A stretch of 64,000 nt of DNA from Candidatus Obscuribacter phosphatis (GTDB lineage Bacteria; Cyanobacteriota; Vampirovibrionia; Obscuribacterales; Obscuribacteraceae): the NCBI GenBank assembly GCA_001899315.1, contig MOYA01000001.1:2146599-2210598 (forward strand), in the 5' to 3' direction. Position numbers and translations under genes: made by a program. Positions 56,401 to 62,498 of this stretch are shown here, one piece after another; position 1 is the first letter of the stretch; each line of letters opens with the position of its first letter. Under the pieces are notes generated by a model, which searched no databases, had not been told where the DNA came from, and saw only the letters and a program-made list of their open reading frames with translations.

Positions 56401-57840
56401 ACCAACATGATCACTGCTAAAACCGGTCAATTCACCGCTTGCTGAATACTCATAACGCAAGTTACCTGTAGACTCAGGTCCTTGCACCACTCTGTCGCCA
56501 TTAGCTTTGAGAGTTTCCTTGCTGCCGTCTTTGAGATCAAAGGTGAACTCTTTCGAACTTGAATCATAATTTGCGCCGGCTAAGATATCGGTCTTGCCGG
56601 TGGCGGCATCATAACGTGACCAGACTCCTGATTTTTCATCTTTGATGAAACTCTGATCGCCGCGAACATAAGCAGTCAAGTTTCCGTTAGCATCAAAATC
56701 TGCCTTGGCGGTAACTTTGCCGTCGGCAATTTCAGCATGGCTAGACTTACCGTCTTTGCCGTAGGTATTGCGACTGCCATCAAGATTATCGAGAGTAAAA
56801 GTGCCCTTGCTTGCATCATAACTGGCACCATTGAACGGCTCGCCATTTTTAAGCCAGCTATTGGTTGCCGGCACAAAACGATAACTATCACCATTCAATG
56901 TTATTGAAGACAAAGAACCATCGGCGTTATTAACGACCTTAAGACCTTGTTCTGCACCATCAAAGCCCGTAGACGGTGCACGACCGACCGGCTCTGATGG
57001 AGCGAAATTGAGATCGTTGCCCGTCTGGCTTAGAGGAGGCAGTTCGGCGAGACCTTCCCCCGACGAAACAGGAGCCGCTTCAGCCGACATTGGGGGCATT
57101 TCTACAGTCAAACCATCGCGGGAAACGGCAGTAGGACGGCTAACCGGCAAGGAGCCGTCGCCCACCTGGGCAGGCGGCTTGGCGGCGGAGACAGAGGCAT
57201 CTACGCCCTTACCAACTTGAGAAGGAGGCTGACCAGGGACGACTGTATCGCCAATTTTGACCGAATAACCGTCTGATGAAGAACCGTTCTGAGGCTTGGC
57301 TACTTCGCTAGATTTATTAGCATCGCCAGACTTATTAGCTTCGCCAGACTTATTGGCTTCGCCAGACTTATTGGCTTCGCTAGTTTTATTGGCGGAGTTG
57401 TCTTTGCCTGAGTTATCACCTTGTTTAGAGACGGCGGCCGAATCGGGCGAAGCAACTGCATTAGCCCAAGCCAGCATGTCTTGGTCATCGACAGTCGCCT
57501 TATCTTTCTCGGCATCGTCTTTTTGGCTGGGCTTGATTTTGTCTAGAGAAATCGGCGGGGCGCCGACTTTCGAAGAGGCGGAAGAACCACCATATTTCGA
57601 TTCGATGTCCTTAAAGCGGGGGTCGCTCGAAACCGGCGGAACAAAAAGTGTGTCGTCTGAAATCTTCTTCTCGGTAGTCGGGACGCCCTGCGTCTTCTCA
57701 ACAGCCGGCACATTCTGAGCTTGCCCGGGCTTGGCTACAACTTCCTCTGCCATGGCAGCAGAAGCTTTGTCTTTACCTGCTTCAGCTGCCTTTTCAGCGG
57801 GCTGATCGGTGTTTTTCTTCTTTTCTGTATCGTCTGCCAA
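41434..57840 (-). CDS. Giant (about 5,470-residue) YD-repeat, LysM-like surface-type protein
   Basis: The frame is open from GTG 57882, but TTG 57840 has GGAG eight bases upstream and gives MADDTEKKK, comparable to MAGTNDK of the next gene, so I prefer it. In order it has: a disordered N-terminus with SGEANK repeats; YD/RHS-like beta repeats in two super-repeats (about 313-1080 and 1510-2267); an Ala/Gln helical stretch; a Pro/Ala segment; an AQTG-rich repeat field (about 2997-3887); Ser/Thr/Gly sequence; an EF-hand-like loop DFNGDGTVSASE (about 4479-4490); coiled coils (about 4900-5045); and two LysM-like domains (about 5046-5115, 5150-5235). It ends with a four-Cys zinc ribbon (CGGC...CPAC) and a C-terminal domain shared with two neighbours. 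No signal peptide, RHS core or toxin tail is seen. A surface or matrix role is inferred. Confidence 0.85.
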   Translation of the reverse strand: MADDTEKKKNTDQPAEKAAEAGKDKASAAMAEEVVAKPGQAQNVPAVEKTQGVPTTEKKISDDTLFVPPVSSDPRFKDIESKYGGSSASSKVGAPPISLDKIKPSQKDDAEKDKATVDDQDMLAWANAVASPDSAAVSKQGDNSGKDNSANKTSEANKSGEANKSGEANKSGDANKSSEVAKPQNGSSSDGYSVKIGDTVVPGQPPSQVGKGVDASVSAAKPPAQVGDGSLPVSRPTAVSRDGLTVEMPPMSAEAAPVSSGEGLAELPPLSQTGNDLNFAPSEPVGRAPSTGFDGAEQGLKVVNNADGSLSSITLNGDSYRFVPATNSWLKNGEPFNGASYDASKGTFTLDNLDGSRNTYGKDGKSSHAEIADGKVTAKADFDANGNLTAYVRGDQSFIKDEKSGVWSRYDAATGKTDILAGANYDSSSKEFTFDLKDGSKETLKANGDRVVQGPESTGNLRYEYSASGELTGFSSDHVGYLHKVQVGDKASTFVDEQNLGGYSVSQNEFGNVNIVKPNGDKIMQTTNGTRSESAADNSATRWYGADNSFVDQSSFSDYLKVETAADGSQSVVRFSMTGETETFQLVKDDQSGLPPYATYDKESGDLVLHRGNGVTETLQSDFTRRFADSIDSREPETVYGRDGGYLYDQVNGNKVSYRLDSSGGIVGAELPDGSRIDKYDSPDGSSAYVRTDRQGQSEYVLDVRTNSDGGIEYTSGSEVHRVNLDGSSKIEDRFRGVTKDIDADGRMVSMTDSKDGFVYQFKYGNDGQLSEVTNRAGQWRVVDGSSRDPVTGDAKWERVSEISKTPPFETKEVPEKSRLVWEGSISTEGNEYTFSRKTGDNLRPEQNAAGEEIGSRYIGSNGVQYKYDGVSPNIKGLSISRDGGKTFETVPGEVVQESGSKLPSIVTRGTDGKILTKVSYDDRGNTTTTDGDKRVLSKLDASGNGVTYSLNEKGEYTSVMTVRGGIVDTRLNKDGEKITVDSKTGMPIITHGDKSVTKYDTVGGYQTSSANGLLLSQVGADGSVKNFKYENGRRIESTLARSDGSIRQEYYSGSDTTVVERKGDNFSVRNGSGAKLDVTTNSDGNRVVKAANGTQIVVGTDATVDKSGRISSTDATGNKIVIATDGSRTVTAPSGKVDRYDSSGKLIVPVDVKPVSGSSAGIDAAQTRPGNLLDRIALQRQMVSGDAAKPVQTKVNPAIAADGAAPSKEAVTAAAVDQANADKAGQSLWQTVKDGASSAYDTVTGAASSAYNWAFGDSSTGKFTEVPPNFKKNADGQWVSTDGKVYKDISVDSEKGTLKLQHLDGKLETRERSGDYTLTYPDSGSGATTASYKADGSLRSVSISGSTFTYDESAKNWKDADGKVYQNVSFDARSRFVDVSVTSATSLRFGEGTDKVLTSAIGGYSGKFDKNGNLVSVTDGGTVYSQVDDPNAPGTKIWQSADGQKLDKLALDMSGNLAIEKAGESIKVEPDGTRTTTFANGESVITSTSANGVHQTVNLNAEGNPTQIVRGADVYSFDSTSNVWSRNNMAIEGLSYDKTTGAFTARNLDNTSDTYGRNGAYTRAELVDGKVVSSRSFDSNGELIGYLRGADQFTKDTSTGEWSRLDTKSNTVEKLKGASFDGESGNFTYESLDGIRQTLRMDGSRVVMNDAAGHLVTEYDKDGKVARISSDYIGDIKRVQDPSNPEKFIYVDQNGKSGYNLERDERGFVNITKPDGSSIVQLDNGTRGEFTADAKNYRWYSSDNMLTSQVGPAGEVKVEYNSDGTRSVNMKLPDGQTESFKLVDAADKNAQPPYAVYDKATGELVLYRAQNISETLQKDFGHKFSEVKDGVKTESVYDINGNFVSERVSSSKMDAVLDANGNIVSARLSDGSTIARNDDGSYVRTKPDGSTEQISAAKANADGSIEYSTLNGISALYKADGSYVVTDYIKNQEKSFNTDGRLESILDKTDGFKYEFKYDEAGQLVQIKNREGVWAHVEGSPRDPITGDTQWKQIAAISPTDNTKTVDLPKEAQRVWEGTISTAGGEYLYARNTGEAYRPIQNDKGEVVGGLYRTDSNVLYKYDGVPPNVSAMQISKDGGKTFESVNGPIAVDANSKLPVVTNLDSSGNVVSRVAYDDKGGTITTDANGRVLSKLDADGKGFVYQVGPNGEYTSVDRVNTGLSVKMNGAGDSITVDAKSGLPVITHADGSRTNLHTDGSSETYSKDGKVIQYIGENGNKVEYSWQGNSLVSQRTVSADGTISVLRNFDSHGDVTSVLTTANGKTSITDGNGVSKGEVIYNADGSAMIKMPEQAGMPARDIKVEAGQSIGFDKQGNIVVMDKTANVETTHMLNGTTVTKDFANQTIKTETATTIKIEDAAKNVVTTIDKQTGVKIEENRNTGITTQTNADNSKVVTDTKTGTVERFDGNGNKVVEAPRPAADAATTAAAAAAAAAALAAAEGNKLAAQRAEQQRAAEQARAVEQQKAAEQARAVEQQKAAELAKQAEAAKADPSKLPPVAVDPTQAKQDPLKVDPAKAPELPKTAETVKAPEPVKSAEPVKSTVDNAAAQQAAQLAAQQALQNAIVKEKVAAAPVETAKPAPVPETKPAAGADPAKTATPTSDLGKVAPTVEPSKPIVVDTGVKPGGDLAKAPATPESGKVAAPEPIKMPPPTEVYKPPVEATKPAPPDSAAARAIATEAARPAVVDARPTTNTDSSRVVVPELPRTTTGTATTTDPSRVVTDASKTGAVPNNTNPNPTPAPAPAPAPAPSPAPVPAPAPAPVPAHGGAPVPAPAPGPNPAAPNPAQNSGAAQPQAGAATAAQPASGNLAQAAATGTAGAVNAGAVTGQQQQAGNQPPAGSPPAAGSQPPAGAVGQQTAGQQTAVQPPAGTQTAQQPGGAASGNLSQVAATGQVNAVSPAGQSAQGAQQGSQGTAQNAQGQVNAGQASQGQNTGSSNLSQVAAGGAANQAQPAASAGSAAGQANQGTQTAANAGAANPAGSQTGGNLAQVAAGGAAQTGAATHTGNAAQTGTAAQTGAAAQTGTAAQTGAAAQTGTAAQTGAAAQTGTAAQTGAAAQTGAAAQTGTAAQTGTAAQTGGNLSQAAAGAQTNASTASGAAQHTSTAQTGATAQTGATAQTGATAQAGATAQTGATAQTGATAQTGATAQTGATAQTGATAQTGAAQTGNTSQAGGNLSQAASGTQASSATSGSAAQTGATTQTGGAAAQTGATQAGGAAAQTGATQAGGAAAQTGATTQTGGAAAQTGSTQAGGTAAQTGTTQAGGNLSQAASGSQANSATSGSAAQTGSTQAGGAAAQTGTTQAGGTAAQTGSTQAGGTAAQAGATTQTGGAAAQTGATQAGGAAAQTGSTQAGGTAAQTGSTQAGGAAAQTGSTQAGGAAAQTGTTQAGGNLSQAASGSQANSATSGSAAQTGSTQAGGAAAQTGSTQAGGTAAQTGSTQAGGTAAQTGATTQTGGAAAQTGATQAGGAAAQTGTTQAGGAATQTGATQAGGNLSQAASGSQANSATSGSAAQTGSTQAGGAAAQTGSTQAGGTAAQTGSTQAGGTAAQTGSTQAGGTAAQTGSTQAGGTVAQTGSTQAGGTAAQTGATTQAGGAASQTGATSQAGGASAQTGTTQVGGNLSQAASGSQANSATGGGAATQTGATQAGGTAAQTGATTQAGGAASQTGTTQAGGTTAQTGATTQAGGAASQTGSTQVGGTAAQTGSTTQAGGAASQTGTTQAGGTSAQTGATTQAGGAASQTGSTQAGGTSAQTGSTTQAGGAASQTGTTQAGGNLSQAASGSQGNSATGGATAHTGATTQTGGAAQTGATTGAGAAASQTGASAQTGSNLSQAASGSQANSTAGGTAAQTGNVTQTGGTTAQAGSTTQTGATTAQAGSATQTGGGLSQAASGNQAGGTSGGASQTGAVTQSGAATPQAGGNISQAGSGSAMQTGGISGQTGGNSQSIGNATQSGAQASTQTGTTASTSATTGNASSSQSTSPVGSATGNSAGSAAQTTSQQKDPSGGHSNSVNSANGNTTTGAGNANAGSISNAQTSGTATQSGGILSQAGAGTSPSGTTSATSAATGNAPSGTNSTAAGATSAVNPTGAAQTPAVGIVSQVSTQGSAANVQGGQAAANAAGNQQAGNIGSISNGTSSTTKEPTSTSSSAGGSSSGQSTGVTVDAAGKVVSVTASVGNAKDGASINIQAGPSGVSVGGSVTIGGVTVATSAKDSAGSTPGNIATSTSSTTSATGNTTTTTGIASTGASTSSPSSVGGTGTGSMTGAGSTTGTGSMTGTGSSAGGTGIASGGSGGNQSSGAATGAQPSPNSTSAPIMPTGSASDPGSSGTSTASSAATSAGGAKSNDQSATPSFSGPANSNDPSNISSQAAQQDPNGQPAQATQQDPNGQPAQATQQDPNGQPKQTAQQTQAQSDNTNPVQNIQSSQISQPVYNVILPQTNGVPLEQLSQDQLLQVYINLVNQTQSGNSPSPTNLVINPDFNGDGTVSASETIIANIIYVASQLSAGSDSVSAPAPTPAPTPSPNPTPESVPVQPVSITQPDTSTVIEPLNLPNSINVSPLAAPTDAQIVEKVFDTILNSVLSDNFGQTSSSAFSSSNSSNTPAVDNNQIFDAQARAQELAQLQEAQRQQDLIIQQEALRQQEAIRQQEAQRQADIESLRQAEMARLEELALLQQLNAVQVPGISVDSTQANQANSWGQPTIDSATYYGPIDDYIASNYPGWMNQTGNSAIEGSSFGSPIPEGSPTDGAAYAGFGSPYSDSTTNFVPQSPADPIYGGSFGVPYSDPMLAIHSDADDQTAFQNLPVTPASILNADDALIASQSVDDLVSFYTKGKPDSESEVRHNDAVRPSDPSAKEGIGYEAVPDKSEPFVQPGDRIDQAAMQYQIDEHLPDENSAKWQDLMDAQRSFAEALGSLTESTRQQAEELTTRASEMLDNVMHGSGGLIAELDSQARYIKELEEAHARELEKERRLDFEHKEKERLVSEAKKRLDDDKDRKDRDHEKERRLAEEMAIMLAIRQQSEAEARARELRIRQEREVLQEMIRKDNLQEKYVVRENEDLTMIAVRKFKDPRVADLIFELNKKSVEVRWTGGKRSYYAKPGTVLILPSPRQVREWLARVGSGPKSSQEATGRGMAAVPGNAGQDERRANIEKIIGKIRESNDGLEGSVYSVRLGDTLRSIAMKHPDLRDVTLWKLLAVKNGLSTDTDSKGAPLAVLIRGAQLTIPSAEEISAYRSESSPAKPVVFEPQNMSSRAILEFATKPCGGCDRLLSQSASLCPACGYVFESVPVSSAPEDQATTFALPQGIPTSPLDDDHTVITSPNLETTHIDNDKTTLSLPEAGVSPSNPPSVPAPVISRAGDSHLLEVEGTRTIEAFSQTCRLVKVEIEVSGRRLNKQQLEVLNGENWIPVLAYEVGDDSSTRHEYSRDGRRKSISIDLPSVAVGQMVQNELSQNWAKYCERFLSGRKLSV
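44371..44406 (-). other. EF-hand-like calcium loop in the giant protein
   Basis: The codons give DFNGDGTVSASE: Asp1, Asn3, Asp5, Gly6, Val8 and Glu12 match the canonical 12-residue calcium loop, followed by a hydrophobic helix (TIIANIIYVASQL). It is a single loop, as in half-dockerins, not a pair. Confidence 0.6.
44636..44743 (-). repeat. Three 36-base repeats (QATQQDPNGQPA)
   Basis: Three contiguous in-frame 36-base units at 44636, 44672 and 44708 encode the 12-residue unit QATQQDPNGQPA with minor changes. They lie between the Ser/Thr-rich part and the EF-hand loop. Confidence 0.85.
46180..48850 (-). repeat. AQTG/QAGG repeat field in the giant protein
   Basis: About 890 residues consist of short units such as AAQTGTT, TQAGGTA and AAQTGA. 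They are divided every 60-150 residues by GGNLSQAASGSQANSATSG-type blocks. The composition is almost only Ala, Gln, Thr, Gly and Ser. The DNA is a degenerate tandem array with near-identical blocks, so it may vary in length between strains and be hard to assemble. Confidence 0.9.
51030..53310 (-). repeat. YD-like super-repeat, copy 2
   Basis: This about 760-residue region aligns with copy 1 (54600-56900) in the same order: VWSR...GASF, LDG..QTLR.DGSRVV, PPYAVYDKATGELVLYR, GFKYEFKYDEAGQLVQI, VWEGTISTAGGEYLYAR and YKYDGVPPNVSAMQIS. The offset between copies is close to 3.59 kb. Confidence 0.8.
54600..56900 (-). repeat. YD-like super-repeat, copy 1
   Basis: The region has many short beta-strand repeats built around G.L..[YFV]..DG, including PPYATYDKESGDLVLHR, FVYQFKYGNDGQLSEV, VWEGSISTEGNEYTFSR and YKYDGVSPNIKGLSIS, each with a counterpart in copy 2. 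The copies have diverged at many residues, so the duplication is old. Confidence 0.8.
57302..57390 (-). repeat. Five 18-base repeats (SGEANK) near the N-terminus
   Basis: Five consecutive 18-base units encode S[GS][ED][AV][NA]K-type hexamers within the disordered N-terminal region of the giant protein. Confidence 0.8.
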
Positions 57841-58097
57841 AACTGACACTCCGGCGAATATCGAGAAGGTGGACCTACTCACTCTAAGCTCTGACCGGAC
57901 GGCCTTGAAAGAAAATTGGCTAAAGAATGCGGACTAGTAAATTGACGCCAGTTTTCCGGGTTATCCGGCCCAACCGGTCTCCCGGTTTAGAACTATATAA
58001 TATATGCTTTTCAAGCCCATAAATACTGTTAGCCACACAACAAATTTTGCCTCGGAGGCAGCCGAAGCCAAGCGAAAGCCCAGATTTAACATTAAAC

Positions 58098-61000
58098 CTA
58101 GTGGGGCGGCTGAGTTTGCGGCGCCTGAGTCTGAGGAGGTGGATTCTGGGGCGGTTGAGCCTGCAGCATAGAGAGAAAGGCTCGGCAATATTGCAGCCAC
58201 TTAGTAGCCAGATCATTATCAGCCAGTTCAGATACAGTGGACGGCGGCAGGTCAATTCGCACCGACTTACGTTTTCCTCCAGGCATATATTCATGCCTTA
58301 CCGAGTTCTGAGCAAAGACTTCATAGAAGATCACCGGGTACCAAACACCAGAGATCAGCATCTCAAGTTGCTCCCGATAGACACCGATGGAAGGGTCCCA
58401 GCGCATACAAGACTTGACTATGCGCACTCCAGGACGAACCTCCCACATCAAACGGTCGCCAGCCACAACCGGGGGACGACTGAAGACCTCGAGCCCGGTT
58501 GGTAGTGGCTCCGTATCAGGCGCAGTTTGCGGAGCCTGTTGATTGGTCACCGATACAGAGGTGCCAACATTTGTAGTTGGATTTGTATTCACAGGTGCAT
58601 TAGAAGCGCGAGAAAGCGCTTCAGCTGTCGGCACCACTGCCGGCGATGGCACTGCAGGCGGCACTGCGTTAGGCATCACGGGTGGCACCGCATTAGACAC
58701 CACTGGCGATGGTGCTGGTGCCACCACAGGCTGTGCCATTTGCGACGGTATCTGCGGCTCCTGCGATACTACAGGCGCTACCATATCAACATTTGCAGCA
58801 GGTGAAACGGCAGGTATTGGCATGGTCTCATCTTGGCTGGCCAAGGTTTGTAAGTTGACTCCGGCAGCGTTATAGCCAAAGACTGGAAGCGGCTTGGTCA
58901 AGTCACCCTGAGAACCCGAAACAACGGCTTGAGAGCCTTCAACCGATTGAAGCGGCTGAATCGGAGGCTGCGCTTGCGGAGTTTGAGCATGCGGAGCTTG
59001 CTCTATGCTGTCATCGTCAAGCTCATCTTCATCTATGTCATCTTCATCTATGTCATCTTCATCTGGTTCAGGCTCGGCGGCGCCCTCTTCGCGACGCATC
59101 TGCTCTGCGTAGGCTGCAGCTGCCGCCCTGGCAGCCTCTTGCAAACGAGCAGCCTCTATCTCAATGCTCTCTTCAGGTGAGCTTGAATCTTCCTCACCCG
59201 GTAGATGCTCCGGTAAGTCTTCGAACTCTTTTTGCGCCTCCCGATATTCGGCGATTTCTTGGGGAGTCGGCAAGTTGAGAACCATACCGCGCTTTAAGAC
59301 AGTGCGAGGCTTACCTTCATCATCAGAGTCATCAGAAATCTCGTTTAAAGAAGCTAGCAGCGGCCACAAGGAGCTATCCTTTAATGCCGGATGCTTGGCG
59401 GCGACGCCATCGAGACTGTCACCTAGACGAACTATATATCTGATGCGTCCGGTGTCTACTGTGCGACTTGAAATAGGACCAAGTATCTTCTCGATATTTG
59501 CTCTTCTTACCTGGCTTTTAGCCACGGCGGCACCGAGCATACTGGCATGGGCGGCTGACTCAGACTTTCCATCCCAGTTTGTGCCAAAGCGCCCACTCAG
59601 CTCTTCTTCAACTGTAAGGTTGCTACTAGACTGTTCGCTGCGTGCACTTGTTGCATTAGAGCGTCCGCCGGCATAGAGCCTTGAACGATACTCACGAATA
59701 TCTAGCTCGGAAGGCAGCCAAATAGAAGTGCCAGGTCTAGGATCTACGGTCTGCTTGCCTCTCTCGGTACGAACCGGCAGCATATGTTTGTTGATCTCAT
59801 AGATCAAAGCGTGCAAGCGCACATCTCTCAATTGTTTTTTGGCAATAGATTCAAGAGTGTCTTTTTCTTTGACTAGATACTTACGGCGCTTGTCCTCGCC
59901 TTTTTTCTTCGCGTCTTCAACCAAAAGTTGTCTATCCTTCTCCGCCTGTTCCTGCTGCTTCTTCTGATTCATCATGGCAGCGAGCATTGCCGCCCTGGCA
60001 TTATTTTGCTTCTCGTCCTCTAGCTTATCTTCCTCGCTTTCTTTCTTTTTACCCTCAAGCTTGTCCTTAAGGCCAAGCATTGTTTCATCTTTATCACTCA
60101 GCTGACCGTCTTTTGTCTTAGCATCAGAGTCTTTAGTCCAAGAATCGCCACCGTCCTCAGGTTGGGCTAAATCTATACGGTGAGACGAAGCAAAATCGTC
60201 TCGACTGGAAAGGGAGGAATGATCGATTCGACTTTCAGCTTTGGCGACGCCATCTCGGCTCTCAGCCTTCTCGACTTTATTACCTTCCAATTTGGCAGTT
60301 TCGGTTTTCTCAGCCTTAATAGGCTCAGCCTTCACTGCTTCAGGTTTATCAGCTTTCTGAAGCTCGGGCTTAGCATCTTGCTTGGCGATGTCTGACTTAA
60401 TCTGCCCACTCTCAGCTTTGCCTAGATCAACTTTGCTTAAATCGGCTCTCCCTAGATCCGATTTAAGTGCATCAGCTTTGCCTTCCAGCTTGGCTTGGGC
60501 ATCAGCACCAGTGCCGGCAGTCTTATCGGTGATGGCTGTTTTCCCTTGTTGACTGCTTAATTCAAAACCAAGTGCGGCGGCACTAGTTGTCGCCTTTCCG
60601 GCAGCAGCAGCATCGACAGCCTTGAGATCACCGATGCCGGCGGCAGTCTTCAACCCGGCTTCGCCCACGCCCCCTTTGGCAGACTCTCCCAAAGGCGCAG
60701 TCTTGCTATCTACTTGGCTCTTAACTAAAGCTTCCACAGCCTTTATATCAAGGCTAGCAAGGGTCTTCGCATCCAGAGGCGGAAGCAGTTTCCCGTCTGT
60801 CGACTTCATTCCCTCGGGGGCAAGCATGGGCTTACCATCAGGACCTAGCACTAGACCTAGCTTGTTTTGGGCCAGTAGGTTGGAAAACTCCTTGATGTCC
60901 AAGCGCCCATCTTTTCCAATCAAATTGGGACAGTCGCCGCCACCTTTCTCTGCCGCTTTCATAGTCTGGCTAAGGTCTTTCAGACGAGCGACAAACTGCT

Positions 61001-62498
61001 CTTCTTGGGGGGTCAGTCTAGGCGGTTGTTGGGCATCGGTTTTCGGCATCTGCCCACGCTCCAAACCGCGAGGATCGACGCCATCAGGGCGACTTTCTCG
61101 CCCGTCTTGTCTGCCGTCTGGTCTGCCATCAGGTCTTCCGTCCGGTCTAAGTTCTGTGCCTCTTTGAGTTTGAGCCGCTTCCATGGCACGCATGTTCTGC
61201 GCCATCTGCTGAGGCGTCAAGTTTGTGCCGGCAGAAAAATCTTTAGCTTCTCGTTCGCGCCCATCGCGCTCACCTCGCCCTTCTCTTTCACCTCTAGTGC
61301 CAGAGCCAGGATCATTTGGTCTAGGTCCACCCTGGTTATCACCGCGGTTTGACACTTCAATGGGGCGCACCACCGGTTCAGCGGAGCGAGGCACAGCGTC
61401 GGGCGTCTTAGGGGGCTGATCTGGTCGGCCTTCAACTCTGGGTTCTACTCTCGGCTCTACTCTGGGTTCAGTTTTTGCTGGTTCTACTCTGGGCTCTACT
61501 CTAGACTCAGGTTTCGCTTCTGACTTTGGACCGTCCGCCCTAAGGCTTTCATTGCCTTTAACAATAGCCGCCTGCACACCGGCGTTTATTGTGCGCGACT
61601 CAGCTGGAGCGAGTCCCAAATCTTTAGCAATGGCAGCATCGCGTCTTGCCTCGCGAGCCTGGATTTCACCGAGATTGCGAGATGCTAGATCTCTTTGAAC
61701 CAAATCAATCTGAGCTTGGTTTAGGACCGGAGCGCCACTGTTAGTCTTTATTTCAGGAGTCGGTACCACCCTATTATCAGGGACCGTACCAGGTCTGACA
61801 CCAGCATCAACTACCGGTGCGGCTTTTGATTCAGATACTGGTGGCGCTTTCACCTCGGCACCCACAACCACCGATCTGGTATCGCTGGAAGGAGGTGCTT
61901 TACCATCTGAAGAAGCGGCATTACGAGGCTCGACAATACGCACTTCATTGGGATTGACCTGACTCAAAGACTTGGCCATTATTGAAGAAGCCGAAGGTGC
62001 GGCAACATCTAGAGAGGTCAGGGGTCGCGACGCAGCCTGGTCAGCCGGCTTTGAGACCGTGTCTCCCGAGCGCGGCGCTGAGTCGTTCTGAGAACGAGCC
62101 GGCACAAATGCACCGTTTGCATCTTTGACAAAACTACCGGTTGGGGTGACATAGGTCTCGTTTGTTCCCTTAGTGACCACAGAGGCCCTTACCGGGTCTC
62201 CTCCCACCGATATTGTCTGCTGCCTGATTGTACCTACGGCATTTAGATCAGAGGCGACGGCTCTGGCGACGTTATTGCCTTCGGCAGCAGAGGGAGGCAG
62301 CCTGAAAAGTGCAGTATCAGCCTGGAACTTACTGACGCTGTCGGGCGTGGTGGCAGGAGCTTCGGTGCCCTTATCGCTGGCTCTCGCCGCAGTGGGAGGC
62401 TCGACGAAAATAGGCGTATCGATTTTGTTTGCTTGGTTTTGACCGGCGGCAGGCGCAGCCGTATCGCCAACATTGCTCTTGTCGTTTGTACCGGCCAT
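58098..62498 (-). CDS. 1466-residue LysM-like protein, paralogue of the giant protein's C-terminus
   Basis: The ATG at 62498 (MAGTNDKSNVGD) has AGGGGG upstream. The first 850 residues are charged, disordered-looking sequence rich in Pro, Arg, Asp and Lys with short repeats (RVEPRVEP, RPDGRPDG). They contain a degenerate EF-hand-like piece (IGKDGRLDIKEF). Two LysM-like domains follow at about 870-940 (KYLVKEKDTLESIAKKQLRD) and about 1000-1085 (IRYIVRLGDSLDGVAAKHPA). They are joined by RRANIEKILG, also present in the giant protein. After an acidic and Pro-rich linker the C-terminal domain (about 1343-1455) has VWYPVIFYEVF, SVRHEYMPGGKRKSVRIDLP and KWLQYCRAFLS. No signal peptide is visible. It lies upstream of the giant gene on the same strand with a 215-258-base gap, so co-expression is plausible. 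Confidence 0.85.
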   Translation of the reverse strand: MAGTNDKSNVGDTAAPAAGQNQANKIDTPIFVEPPTAARASDKGTEAPATTPDSVSKFQADTALFRLPPSAAEGNNVARAVASDLNAVGTIRQQTISVGGDPVRASVVTKGTNETYVTPTGSFVKDANGAFVPARSQNDSAPRSGDTVSKPADQAASRPLTSLDVAAPSASSIMAKSLSQVNPNEVRIVEPRNAASSDGKAPPSSDTRSVVVGAEVKAPPVSESKAAPVVDAGVRPGTVPDNRVVPTPEIKTNSGAPVLNQAQIDLVQRDLASRNLGEIQAREARRDAAIAKDLGLAPAESRTINAGVQAAIVKGNESLRADGPKSEAKPESRVEPRVEPAKTEPRVEPRVEPRVEGRPDQPPKTPDAVPRSAEPVVRPIEVSNRGDNQGGPRPNDPGSGTRGEREGRGERDGREREAKDFSAGTNLTPQQMAQNMRAMEAAQTQRGTELRPDGRPDGRPDGRQDGRESRPDGVDPRGLERGQMPKTDAQQPPRLTPQEEQFVARLKDLSQTMKAAEKGGGDCPNLIGKDGRLDIKEFSNLLAQNKLGLVLGPDGKPMLAPEGMKSTDGKLLPPLDAKTLASLDIKAVEALVKSQVDSKTAPLGESAKGGVGEAGLKTAAGIGDLKAVDAAAAGKATTSAAALGFELSSQQGKTAITDKTAGTGADAQAKLEGKADALKSDLGRADLSKVDLGKAESGQIKSDIAKQDAKPELQKADKPEAVKAEPIKAEKTETAKLEGNKVEKAESRDGVAKAESRIDHSSLSSRDDFASSHRIDLAQPEDGGDSWTKDSDAKTKDGQLSDKDETMLGLKDKLEGKKKESEEDKLEDEKQNNARAAMLAAMMNQKKQQEQAEKDRQLLVEDAKKKGEDKRRKYLVKEKDTLESIAKKQLRDVRLHALIYEINKHMLPVRTERGKQTVDPRPGTSIWLPSELDIREYRSRLYAGGRSNATSARSEQSSSNLTVEEELSGRFGTNWDGKSESAAHASMLGAAVAKSQVRRANIEKILGPISSRTVDTGRIRYIVRLGDSLDGVAAKHPALKDSSLWPLLASLNEISDDSDDEGKPRTVLKRGMVLNLPTPQEIAEYREAQKEFEDLPEHLPGEEDSSSPEESIEIEAARLQEAARAAAAAYAEQMRREEGAAEPEPDEDDIDEDDIDEDELDDDSIEQAPHAQTPQAQPPIQPLQSVEGSQAVVSGSQGDLTKPLPVFGYNAAGVNLQTLASQDETMPIPAVSPAANVDMVAPVVSQEPQIPSQMAQPVVAPAPSPVVSNAVPPVMPNAVPPAVPSPAVVPTAEALSRASNAPVNTNPTTNVGTSVSVTNQQAPQTAPDTEPLPTGLEVFSRPPVVAGDRLMWEVRPGVRIVKSCMRWDPSIGVYREQLEMLISGVWYPVIFYEVFAQNSVRHEYMPGGKRKSVRIDLPPSTVSELADNDLATKWLQYCRAFLSMLQAQPPQNPPPQTQAPQTQPPH

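Noticed and set aside
51030-56900. RHS polymorphic toxin
   Set aside because: YD-like repeats are present, but I see no RHS core motif, cleavage site, toxin C-terminus or immunity gene after the repeats.
57991-58005. TATAAT-like box between the giant and 1466-residue genes
   Set aside because: I could not find a matching -35 at proper spacing on either strand, and the stretch is simply AT-rich.
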